In this document: one piece after another, positions 1 to 5,552 of the stretch
Position numbering within the stretch: position 1 is the first letter of the stretch
How the letters are laid out: each line of letters starts with the position of its first letter
DNA from: Acetobacteraceae bacterium
GTDB lineage: Bacteria; Pseudomonadota; Alphaproteobacteria; Acetobacterales; Acetobacteraceae
Direction: 5' to 3'
Assembly (NCBI GenBank): GCA_947475475.1
Contig: CANJOG010000116.1
Coordinates: 1 to 6,618, forward strand
DNA length: 6,618 nucleotides
Notes under the pieces: model-generated
What the model saw: the letters and a program-made list of their open reading frames with translations, nothing else
The model's database searches: none
What the model was told of the DNA's origin: nothing
Program-made: the position numbers and the translations under genes

Positions 1-954
1 CAATGGCGCGGCATAGTCGCCGGCTGCGATGCGGCTTGTATGCCGGGCCAACAGTTCCAACGGGCGCGAGACTGAGCGAGCGATCAGCCAGGCACCGACT
101 GCTGCGGCGGTGACGCCCAGGATGAGACCGAAGACGACGATGGTGATGAGGTCGAGATACGGGCGTAGCGCGTCCGAGAGCGGATAATCCAGTACCACTG
201 CAACCCGGGCGCTGTCGGCGGCGGTGGCCAGGGGGGTGGAGACATAAAGGGTCTCGCCGGTGCGGCCAGAGGCTGTGATGGGCGCGGAGGTGGATTTTGC
301 GTCGGCCGGCGGGGGCAGGGCATCCAGCAGCGCGGAATTGATCGCCCCACTCGCCAGCCGCCAGTGCTGCCCATCGGCGACGACCAGACCGGTTTCCTGT
401 GGCAGGCCAGACAGTGCGCGCAGCCGCGCCAGCAAGGCGTCGTCGAGCGGCACTTCGGCAGCGATAAAGCCGATCGGCACCGGGGCGAGGACGGGAACGA
501 TCACGAGCCAGACCGGCCGCCCGTCGAGCGAGGCGACCGAGGCGACCGGACCTTCGGCTGCGGCGCGGTCCAGCAGGGACGGGAAGGGGAAGGATTTGTC
601 GCCGCGCTGAGCGGTGTCGGCGCCGATCGCGCCCTCAGTATCGAGCATCATCATGCGCGCGGCGCCGACGCGGCGGCCATGGTTGCGCAGGGCCGAGACC
701 AGGGTCGCTTCGTCGCGCTGGGCAATGGCCTGGCGCAGCGCGAAATCGAGGGTGAGAATTTTCACCCCGGCGGCCATCTGGTCCTGCAATTCGGCAAGCT
801 GGCGGGTGAACTGTCCGGCGGCTGCGTTGAGCCTTCCCATTCCGTCATCGATCAGGGCGGAGCGAATGAGCCCATAGGTGGCGAATCCGGTCGCCGCCTG
901 GATGGCGACCAGGGTGGCGATCAGGAAGAGGGCCAGCTTGCTGCAGAATCTCAT
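1..954 (-). CDS. Membrane sensor with periplasmic cache-like domain and HAMP start (partial, C-terminus off the window)
   Basis: The minus-strand frame is open from an ATG at 954 to the left edge, giving 318 residues without a stop. Residues about 7-28 form a first membrane segment (LALFLIATLVAIQAATGF). Residues about 30-265 form an extracytoplasmic domain, and residues about 268-292 a second membrane segment (LITIVVFGLILGVTAAAVGA). The sequence then enters a HAMP-type linker (ARSVSRPLELLARHTSRIAAGDY). The N-terminal part, with FALRQAIAQRDEATLVSALRNH at about 71-92, resembles double-cache ligand-sensing domains. The output domain is lost: a GGDEF/EAL c-di-GMP module, a histidine kinase or a methyl-accepting domain are all possible. 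From what I recall of similar gene pairs next to this cupredoxin family, a diguanylate cyclase is my first guess, but that is inference. A GGGAG lies about 8 nt before the ATG. The gene follows the cupredoxin by 54 bp on the same strand, so cotranscription is likely. Confidence 0.85.
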   Translation of the reverse strand, partial: MRFCSKLALFLIATLVAIQAATGFATYGLIRSALIDDGMGRLNAAAGQFTRQLAELQDQMAAGVKILTLDFALRQAIAQRDEATLVSALRNHGRRVGAARMMMLDTEGAIGADTAQRGDKSFPFPSLLDRAAAEGPVASVASLDGRPVWLVIVPVLAPVPIGFIAAEVPLDDALLARLRALSGLPQETGLVVADGQHWRLASGAINSALLDALPPPADAKSTSAPITASGRTGETLYVSTPLATAADSARVAVVLDYPLSDALRPYLDLITIVVFGLILGVTAAAVGAWLIARSVSRPLELLARHTSRIAAGDYAAPL

Positions 955-1008
955 GCCGGCGCTCCCGCGATTGATGCGGCGATGCCCCCGCCTTTGGGGT
1001 GGGTGCGC

Positions 1009-1713
1009 TCAGTAAAGACTGTCATGGGAATGGCGCGGGCGAGGGAGGACGGAGAGCGAGAAGGACTGGGTGGCTCCGGACGGGCCGAGCGTGATCTCAG
1101 CGCGGGTCGGTGCTGCCGAGCGGCGCAGCCGCGGATGCCAGGCTGTGGCGGTGAACTTTCCCTCCGGCACATCCTCGATGCGGACGCGCCCTTTGGCATC
1201 GGTTACCGCCGCGAAGGGGGCGGTGGTGACGACTACATGGGCGATCATGCCGTCATGGATGTTGCAGCCGATGGCGGCGATGCCCGGTGTGTCGAAACTG
1301 ACCGGGGCTGAGGTCTCGCCAGGATTCTGGACGAATTCGAACTGACGGATCGGGGAGAAGGAATAGACGTGGTGGCGGGTGCGGTCGGCATTGGTGAAGG
1401 TGACGGTGCCGCCTGGGGCAACCACCACGACTTCGGGCAGAAATTGCTCGCCAGTCTGGTTGATCGTGGCGCGCGTCAAGTTCGGCGTGGGCAAGAGGCT
1501 GGGCCCAATCGGGGTGAGGGTGACCACCGCATCGGCGAGCGGGCGCCCTGCATCATCGGTCAGCGTTGCGGTGAAACTTGCGGCGGCGGCTGGCAGGTTT
1601 GTCAGCGCGATGATCGGCAGGATTGCCAGCATCGCCAGACGGGCGATGCGATGTACTGCCCCCGCTGCACGGTCGCGGCGCGTGGGTCTCCGATCTGTTT
1701 GGTCGCGACGCAC
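1009..1713 (-). CDS. Secreted cupredoxin-like protein ('methylamine utilization protein' family)
   Basis: This is a 234-residue exported protein, probably periplasmic and copper-binding. Residues about 26-46 (ARLAMLAILPIIALTNLPAAAA) form a signal-peptide core after an unusually long Arg-rich N-region. A beta-rich segment (FTATLTDDAGRPLADAVVTL) follows, then a cupredoxin fold. That fold has HHVYSFSP (His114/His115) and GCNIHDGM, giving Cys150, His153 and Met156. The C-x2-H-x2-M spacing matches the type I copper site of amicyanin. The C-terminal TDAKGRVRIEDVPEGKFTATAWHP resembles a carboxypeptidase-regulatory-like beta sandwich. I chose the GTG at 1713 because AGGAG at 1722-1726 lies 8 nt upstream. 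A GTG two codons earlier is too close to that site, and an internal ATG at 1632 has no ribosome binding site. Despite the family label there are no mau genes here, so methylamine oxidation is not supported. Its neighbour is the membrane sensor. Confidence 0.88.
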   Translation of the reverse strand: MRRDQTDRRPTRRDRAAGAVHRIARLAMLAILPIIALTNLPAAAASFTATLTDDAGRPLADAVVTLTPIGPSLLPTPNLTRATINQTGEQFLPEVVVVAPGGTVTFTNADRTRHHVYSFSPIRQFEFVQNPGETSAPVSFDTPGIAAIGCNIHDGMIAHVVVTTAPFAAVTDAKGRVRIEDVPEGKFTATAWHPRLRRSAAPTRAEITLGPSGATQSFSLSVLPRPRHSHDSLY

Positions 1714-1721
1714 CAGCACAG

Positions 1722-1726
1722 CTCCT
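1722..1726 (-). promoter_or_regulatory. Ribosome binding site deciding the GTG start of the cupredoxin gene
   Basis: The minus strand reads AGGAG here, with 8 nt to the GTG at 1713-1711. The GTG at 1719-1717 would be only 2 nt away, so the downstream GTG is preferred. This is read directly from the sequence. Confidence 0.6.
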
Positions 1727-1828
1727 GCGCACCCCGTTTTGGTCCTAGAACGGGTAGAGGAATGACGCGCCGGGCGGCAAGGTAATTCCCCGGACTATGC
1801 CAATTGGCCGATGCCCGGATCGATTTTC

Positions 1829-1884
1829 CGGGAGCACTGCCGTCCGATCGAGCCGAATTGCTCCATCGGACGGCGGTGCTCCCG
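1829..1884. repeat. Long inverted repeat (20-bp arms), possible terminator or structured RNA
   Basis: The left arm at 1829-1848 begins CGGGAGCACTGCCGTCC, and the right arm at 1865-1884 is its reverse complement with one difference (T1838 opposite G1875). The 16-nt loop can extend the stem through GAGC (1850-1853) pairing with GCTC (1860-1863), leaving a 6-nt loop. As plus-strand RNA the single difference is a U-G wobble; as minus-strand RNA it is an A-C mismatch. Flanking TTTT (1824-1827) and AAA (1885-1887) can add weak pairs. A T-rich run (GAATTTTTAG) follows on the plus strand at about 1891-1900. It lies downstream of cheZ and upstream of the cupredoxin gene, so it could end cheZ transcription. 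No U-tract follows it in that direction, however, and the pairing favours the opposite strand. Confidence 0.7.
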
Positions 1885-1986
1885 AAATATGAATTTTTAG
1901 AATAGCTTAACTGGTTCGAGTCGGACCGCGCGGCGGAGCAAAGTGATCAGGTCAGCCTTGCGCGGCTGGTGTCGCGCGATGGGCGA

Positions 1987-2661
1987 TCAGGCAAGCATGG
2001 CGTCGATCGCCGCCTGGTCGAGGTCACTGCCCGTGCCGCCCACCGGCATGATGCCGGGTGCGGTTGAGTTGGGCTCCGTGGTTCCCGCCTTGGTGCCCCC
2101 GGCCTTGGTGCCCCCGGGCTTGGTGCCCCCGGGCTCGTTGGCTGTGTTTGGCGCCTTGGGGCTGAGGCCGGCCAGCATCGTATCGACCTGCTGGAGGTGG
2201 GAAATGGCGCGGCGGATGCGCTGGCTGGTGAGGTCCTGGAAGCTGCATGCCTCGAATATGGCATTGATCCGGTCGGCAACCGCGGCGATGCCGGTGGCAT
2301 CGCGCGCGCCATCCCGCAGCCAGTCGGCAATGGCCTCGGCGGCTTCCATGATCTGATTGGCGGCGGTTTCCGTGACCTGTACGACCGCTTCCAGTTCCAT
2401 TCCGCTATTGCGCGCCTCCTGGCTCGGCGCGGCGATGACGGTGGCGACCTGGTCGTGGATGCGGGCGAGCTGGCTGGAGAGGTTCGATTCACTGAAATCG
2501 AGCAACTGGGCGGTGCCATGCACCTCGTTGCTCAGCTCGGCGAAGCGGCGATCGACGAAGCGGCGCAGATCGGCCAGCGGGGCGGCGATCTCCTCACGCA
2601 AGATGGCGCGGATCATCCCCGCGAGCGCGGCCTGGGCGTAAGGCTTTTCGGTGATGTCCAA
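1987..2661 (-). CDS. cheZ: Chemotaxis protein phosphatase CheZ
   Basis: This is a 224-residue mostly helical protein that would dephosphorylate CheY-P and so reset the flagellar motor signal. The signature FEACSFQDLTSQRIRRAISHLQQVD lies at about 136-160. Asp143 and Gln147 in QDLTSQ correspond to the catalytic pair of Escherichia coli CheZ. The long helices at about 15-135 fit the four-helix-bundle dimer. Residues about 177-194 are a low-complexity linker with repeated GGTK units. The final DLDQAAIDAMLA matches the amphipathic C-terminal CheY-binding tail of CheZ and resembles the CheY-binding N-terminus of FliM. The start is TTG at 2661: AGGAG lies 6 nt upstream, an in-frame TAG at 2667-2665 blocks further extension, and the next ATG (codon 16) would remove part of the first helix. 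No other chemotaxis gene is in the window, so this cheZ appears to lie apart from a che cluster. Confidence 0.9.
   Translation of the reverse strand: MDITEKPYAQAALAGMIRAILREEIAAPLADLRRFVDRRFAELSNEVHGTAQLLDFSESNLSSQLARIHDQVATVIAAPSQEARNSGMELEAVVQVTETAANQIMEAAEAIADWLRDGARDATGIAAVADRINAIFEACSFQDLTSQRIRRAISHLQQVDTMLAGLSPKAPNTANEPGGTKPGGTKAGGTKAGTTEPNSTAPGIMPVGGTGSDLDQAAIDAMLA
2088..2132. repeat. Three tandem copies of a 15-bp unit inside cheZ
   Basis: The unit CCTTGGTGCCCCCGG occurs at 2088-2102 and 2103-2117. A third copy at 2118-2132 differs only in its first base. On the minus strand it encodes the repeated pentapeptide pattern GGTKA/GGTKP in the linker between the CheZ catalytic bundle and the CheY-binding tail. 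The unit length of 15 keeps the frame, so copy-number changes would lengthen or shorten the linker by five residues at a time. Confidence 0.9.
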
Positions 2662-2667
2662 GTCCTA

Positions 2668-2672
2668 CTCCT
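2668..2672 (-). promoter_or_regulatory. Ribosome binding site deciding the TTG start of cheZ
   Basis: The minus strand reads AGGAG here, 6 nt before TTG at 2661-2659. With the in-frame TAG at 2667-2665, it supports TTG as the true start and not an ATG 15 codons inside. This is read directly from the sequence. Confidence 0.6.
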
Positions 2673-2777
2673 GCCAGCGCTGCGACCGGGCCCATCGTGA
2701 CGCAGGAGACCTAAGAGGAGGTGAACAGGTGATGGACGGCGCGATGGCGGATCAGCCGCGCGGACGAGCGTGGCAGG

Positions 2778-2990
2778 TCAGGTGGAGGGACGTTTGGCGC
2801 GCGACCACAGGGAATAGATCTTGGCAATCTCGGCGCTGGCGACTGAATCGCTGAGGTCGCCGGTGCCGATACCATAGACGTCGACCCCATCATCCATCAG
2901 GAGACAGGCAGCCTCAATGGCTGCTTCCGGACTGGGAAATCTCCCGATCCGGTCGATGTGTTCCAGACGATATTGAACAAACCATGGCAT
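2778..2990 (-). CDS. Conserved-looking small protein of unknown function (70 aa)
   Basis: The gene encodes 70 residues from an ATG at 2990 (MPWFVQYRLEHIDRIGRF...) to a TGA at 2778-2780. There is no signal peptide, membrane segment or Cys pair. The composition suggests a small soluble alpha/beta protein: a beta start, a helix over PSPEAAIEAACLLMDDG (about 19-35), a short strand with VYGIGTG (38-44), then a helix over SAEIAKIYSLWSRAK. I recall similar short alphaproteobacterial hypotheticals with the VYGIGTG and EIAxIYxLW motifs, but no function is known to me. The ribosome binding site is weak (GGAG about 15 nt upstream). It lies 116 bp upstream of cheZ on the same strand, and divergently from the TIM-barrel gene across a 162-bp gap that probably holds both promoters; I could not pick these out reliably. 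A link to chemotaxis is possible but unsupported. Confidence 0.75.
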   Translation of the reverse strand: MPWFVQYRLEHIDRIGRFPSPEAAIEAACLLMDDGVDVYGIGTGDLSDSVASAEIAKIYSLWSRAKRPST

Positions 2991-3142
2991 CAGAACGCCA
3001 TTTGCGCTCCGCCGCGTGTGGTCCGCAATGCGGTACTTCTACCCAATATGAGCCGGATCGTTGGCGCGTGCTTGCGATAGGGGCGGGAAGGGGCTGAACT
3101 GAAGCCGCGTATCACCTGATGAATCGTCCCTTCCAAGAGACT

Positions 3143-3146
3143 GGAG
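3143..3146 (+). promoter_or_regulatory. Ribosome binding site deciding the ATG start of the TIM-barrel gene
   Basis: GGAG lies 6 nt before the ATG at 3153. An in-frame TTG at 3147 directly abuts this site and is therefore not a plausible start. Confidence 0.6.
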
Positions 3147-3152
3147 TTGGCA

Positions 3153-3962
3153 ATGCCGGCACTCTCGCTTGCCCATATCGGGTTTTTCGATCTCACCCCG
3201 CCCGAACTGGTGGTCTGCGCAGCGGCGGCGGGGTTCGATGCGGTCAATTTTACCCTCAATCCGAGCCGCCCCGGTGCGCCGCAATTCCCAATTCGCGGTG
3301 ATACGGCCATGGCACGCGAGGCGCGGGCGGCGCTGGCCGATACCGGCCTGATCCTCTCCGACGTGACCTCCATCCCGCTGCGGCCGGAGAGCGATCCGGC
3401 GGCGCATGAGCCGCTTTTCGCGGCGGCGCAGTTTCTTGGCGCGCGGAGTTTCGTCGCCGTCGGGCAGGACCCGGATCATGCGCGGCTCACCGATACCTAT
3501 GCGCGGCTGTGCGAGATCGCGGCACCCTACGGCCTGACGATCGATCTGGAATTCATGCTCTACAGCCAGGTGCGCACCATCGAGGAGGGGCTGGCGATTG
3601 TGCGTGGCTCCGGGCAGCCTAATGCGCGGCTGCTGATCGATTGCCTGCATTTCTCCCGCGCCGGCTCCGATCCGGCGCTGATCGGCCAGGCGGAGCGCGG
3701 CCTGCTGGCGCAAATGCAGTTGTGCGACGCGCCGGTTGCCTCGCCGGAGGATCTGCCGGGCGAGGCGCGTGGCGGGCGGCTGCCGCCGGGAATGGGCGGG
3801 CTCGATCTGGCCGCGATCATGGCGCAATTGCCGCGCGATCTGGATGTGAGCGTGGAAGTGCCGATGGGCGGCGAATTGGCGGCGCTGCCGGCGCTGGAGC
3901 GGGCGACGCTGCTGCACGATGCGTCGCGGGGGTTTTTGCGGAGTGTGGGGTGGGGGCAGTAA
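3153..3962 (+). CDS. Sugar phosphate isomerase/epimerase-like TIM-barrel protein
   Basis: This is a 269-residue cytoplasmic protein of the xylose-isomerase-like / AP-endonuclease-2 TIM-barrel family. The barrel strands are visible in order: LSLAHIGFFD (4-13), FDAVNFTL (28-35), LILSDVTSI (66-74), SFVAVG (99-104), LTIDLEFM (128-135), ARLLIDCLHF (158-167), LAQMQLCDAP (185-194) and DVSVEVPM (231-238). Glu133, Asp163 and Glu235 sit where relatives hold metal ligands. The usual His of the seventh-strand 'HxxD' motif appears to be Gln189 in MQLCDAP, so the metal site may be altered or belong to a QLCDAP subgroup. EARGGRLPPGMGGLDL (about 204-219) matches the glycine-rich 'PGxGxxD' loop of the family. 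The substrate cannot be read from sequence; sugar, keto-acid or inositol derivatives are all possible. The gene stands alone and faces the PEP-CTERM gene, with a hairpin between them. Confidence 0.87.
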   Translation: MPALSLAHIGFFDLTPPELVVCAAAAGFDAVNFTLNPSRPGAPQFPIRGDTAMAREARAALADTGLILSDVTSIPLRPESDPAAHEPLFAAAQFLGARSFVAVGQDPDHARLTDTYARLCEIAAPYGLTIDLEFMLYSQVRTIEEGLAIVRGSGQPNARLLIDCLHFSRAGSDPALIGQAERGLLAQMQLCDAPVASPEDLPGEARGGRLPPGMGGLDLAAIMAQLPRDLDVSVEVPMGGELAALPALERATLLHDASRGFLRSVGWGQ

Positions 3963-4084
3963 GTAGCGCGGCTAACGAGGACACTACTTCGGCCGCGTGT
4001 TGATCGACTCCTTGCACGAGGCGGCTGCGATCGTGAAAGGGCAGGCGGAGCCGGCGCTGCGCCGACCCGGCCGGCATGAATTCG

Positions 4085-4108
4085 GATGGTGGGCTTCAGC
4101 CCACCATC
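4085..4108. terminator. Perfect hairpin between two converging genes, probable bidirectional terminator
   Basis: GATGGTGGGCT (4085-4095) and AGCCCACCATC (4098-4108) are perfect reverse complements around TC, so a realistic structure is a 10-bp GC-rich stem with a TTCA loop. It lies between the 3' end of the TIM-barrel gene (3962) and the 3' end of the PEP-CTERM gene (4137), where a shared terminator is expected. Neither side has a clear U-tract, so this is a structural and positional call. Confidence 0.6.
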
Positions 4109-4136
4109 GTTCTCACCATCGCGGCTGCTCCAGACG

Positions 4137-5093
4137 TCAACCCGCTGGAATTCCAGTCTCCACCGATGCGCGCTGGCGGCGCCGACGCGCGAGGTTGAGC
4201 CCTGCGATACTCACGAACAAGAGTGTTGCAGAGACAGGTTCGGGAATTGAACTCGACGTCGAGAAGCTCAACAAGGGCGAGAGGCCGCTCAAATCGACGC
4301 TCGGTGCATCGAAACTGACGGGATCGCCGATCCAGCCAAATGCATGATTGCTGCCGCAAAACTGCCCTGAGTGACCAAAGCACCCGTTCGTCAACGGATG
4401 TGTCCCGGATGCAGTGGTTGCCATCGTGTAGTCCACCGTGATGGTCGCATTGGGCAGGACGCTGATCGGAATGACCCCGTCGATCGCATCCCAGGTGAAA
4501 TAGCCGTACCCGGCGTGCGTGCTATAAGTGACATTGTTATTGGGAGGGCCGAGCAAGCCATTCTTGTTCAGTGTCGCCGACGCGAACGGTCCTGTCAGCC
4601 CAAGCGTCACCCCGGCGCCGGCCATCGTGATAGAGTTTACCGCGATGAGTGCTGTGATCGCCGCACTCGCGGTGCCAAGGGATTGGCTATCAACGGCAAC
4701 CTCCATAAAGCCCCGATTGATATGGTAGTTCATGTTGATGATGGTCGGGACGTTGAACGTGCTGGTGTAGGTTGTTTCGTAAGTGACGGAGCCGTGCGCG
4801 TAAAAGTTCTCGGCACCGCCCGAGCCGACGAGAAAGCGGCCACTCCCCGGATCGCCGCCGGCCAGCGCGCCAGCCCCGGCCGGTGGTGCCGGGGATATGT
4901 TCGTTACCGCCTTCTGGTCCATGTAAGGACTGGTCGACGGGCCGTTACCCTGGGAACTGGTGGCGGCGTTGTTTATGGACCAACTGAGCGAGTCAGTGAT
5001 CGTTGGCAGAACCGCGGCATGGGCAGGAGCCGCCAATCCGATGAGCAGCGATCCAAGTGCGGCGGTTGTGAGTGGGGCACGGACGAAGTTCAT
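4137..5093 (-). CDS. Secreted PEP-CTERM sorting-domain protein
   Basis: This is a 318-residue exported protein. A signal peptide spans residues 1-26 (MNFVRAPLTTAALGSLLIG, cleavage likely after AHA at 24-26). The mature part is rich in Thr, Ser, Asn and Gly, as in beta-rich extracellular proteins. It has one Cys pair (CFGHSGQFC) that could form a disulfide. The C-terminus carries the tripartite PEP-CTERM signal: Pro284-Glu285-Pro286, a hydrophobic stretch at 287-302 and RRRR at 303-306. Exosortase is known to recognise this signal and sort such proteins to the cell surface or exopolysaccharide matrix. Twelve residues follow the Arg cluster (QRASVETGIPAG), a longer tail than usual. GGGAGG lies 5 nt before the ATG, so the start is firm. 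I do not recognise the mature domain. No exosortase is in the window, so it must be encoded elsewhere if the signal works. Confidence 0.88.
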   Translation of the reverse strand: MNFVRAPLTTAALGSLLIGLAAPAHAAVLPTITDSLSWSINNAATSSQGNGPSTSPYMDQKAVTNISPAPPAGAGALAGGDPGSGRFLVGSGGAENFYAHGSVTYETTYTSTFNVPTIINMNYHINRGFMEVAVDSQSLGTASAAITALIAVNSITMAGAGVTLGLTGPFASATLNKNGLLGPPNNNVTYSTHAGYGYFTWDAIDGVIPISVLPNATITVDYTMATTASGTHPLTNGCFGHSGQFCGSNHAFGWIGDPVSFDAPSVDLSGLSPLLSFSTSSSIPEPVSATLLFVSIAGLNLARRRRQRASVETGIPAG

Positions 5094-5098
5094 TGTGA

Positions 5099-5104
5099 CC
5101 TCCC
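5099..5104 (-). promoter_or_regulatory. Strong ribosome binding site of the PEP-CTERM gene
   Basis: The minus strand reads GGGAGG here, 5 nt before the ATG at 5093-5091. This is among the best Shine-Dalgarno matches in the window and suggests efficient translation. Confidence 0.7.
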
Positions 5105-5442
5105 ATCGCTATTTTTTGGACGGATTTCCGCCACTTGCGGCCTGAATGACCGCCTTGCCGGGATGTTGGGCATACTCAAGGCTGCGGATCAACCGAATTC
5201 GGGTCGTGAACTCGATTGCGTCTAAAGTTTCTTTCTGCTCTCACAAGAAACGATGTTTCCTCGAAAAGAGTGTTTGCAGGACAACGAAAAGTTTCCTGCG
5301 ATTAAAAAATCATCTCTCCGACTTATACATTAAAAAGTATCAACAAAAAATACTGATATATATGGAAAATTTCAATCGGACCGGCGTTGAGCAGTCGCCA
5401 ATTCGCCACCGCCAGCCATGCCGTCCCAAAGAAAACTAAGGC
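5105..5442. other. Non-coding, partly A+T-rich upstream region of the PEP-CTERM gene; likely holds its promoter
   Basis: No supportable gene lies in these 338 bases. From about 5200 to 5375 the sequence becomes much richer in A+T than anything else in the window, with runs such as ATTAAAAAATCATC, TTAAAAAG and CAACAAAAAATAC. Visible structure includes an inverted repeat GTTTCTT (5227-5233) / AAGAAAC (5245-5251) and two further GTTTCCT copies at 5255-5261 and 5291-5297. Two overlapping weak dyads lie at 5336-5358. On the minus strand, TATAAG near 5323-5328 preceded by T-rich sequence could be a -10 element for the PEP-CTERM gene, but no convincing -35 is correctly spaced. The region ends at the 3' end of tRNA-Arg. 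Confidence 0.5.
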
Positions 5443-5519
5443 TGGCGCGCCCTGGTGGATTCGAACCACCGACCCACAGCTTAGAAGGCTGTTGCTCTAT
5501 CCTACTGAGCTAAGGGCGC
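5443..5519 (-). tRNA. tRNA-Arg (anticodon TCT)
   Basis: The minus strand folds as a complete 77-nt cloverleaf. The acceptor GCGCCCT pairs with AGGGCGC. The D-arm is GCTC/GAGC. The anticodon stem ACAGC/GCTGT encloses loop CTTCTAA, giving anticodon TCT. The T-arm is GGTGG/CCACC around TTCGAAT. A G discriminator is followed by an encoded CCA. This tRNA reads AGA/AGG arginine codons, which are rare in GC-rich genomes. It starts 33 nt after the stop of the complex I subunit gene and points towards the A+T-rich PEP-CTERM region. Confidence 0.97.
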
Positions 5520-5552
5520 TGAGCCCGAGTCGCACAACTGCGTTCGGCGAGG

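Noticed and set aside
364..1311. 315-residue open frame on the plus strand
   Set aside because: It lies antisense to the sensor and cupredoxin genes, has a low-complexity Gly/Arg/Asp-rich translation with no domain, and is a GC-bias shadow of the real minus-strand frames.
1733..1754. CCCGTT/AACGGG dyad upstream of the cupredoxin gene as an operator
   Set aside because: Only six base pairs with a 10-nt spacer and no matching promoter elements; too weak to call.
1903..1927. tRNA-like fragment (GGTTCGAGTCGG) next to the long hairpin
   Set aside because: The sequences flanking the T-loop-like motif do not pair as a T-arm and no acceptor or anticodon arm is present. It is probably chance similarity.
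3039..3917. 292-residue open frame on the minus strand
   Set aside because: It is antisense to the TIM-barrel gene; its His/Arg/Gln-rich translation has no family features, while the plus-strand frame has clear barrel strands and a ribosome binding site.
4371..5225. 284-residue open frame on the plus strand
   Set aside because: It is antisense to the PEP-CTERM gene, which has a signal peptide, sorting signal and strong ribosome binding site. The plus-strand translation shows no coherent domain.
5146..5439. 97-residue open frame on the plus strand through the A+T-rich region
   Set aside because: There is no ribosome binding site before the ATG, the composition changes mid-frame with the base composition, and no motif is recognisable. 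An open frame in A+T-rich DNA is mildly unusual, so it is noted but not called.
5411..5446. GCCAGCC/GGCTGGC inverted repeat at the 3' end of tRNA-Arg as a terminator
   Set aside because: One arm overlaps the tRNA CCA end and the loop is more than 20 nt, so it is unlikely to form a terminator hairpin.
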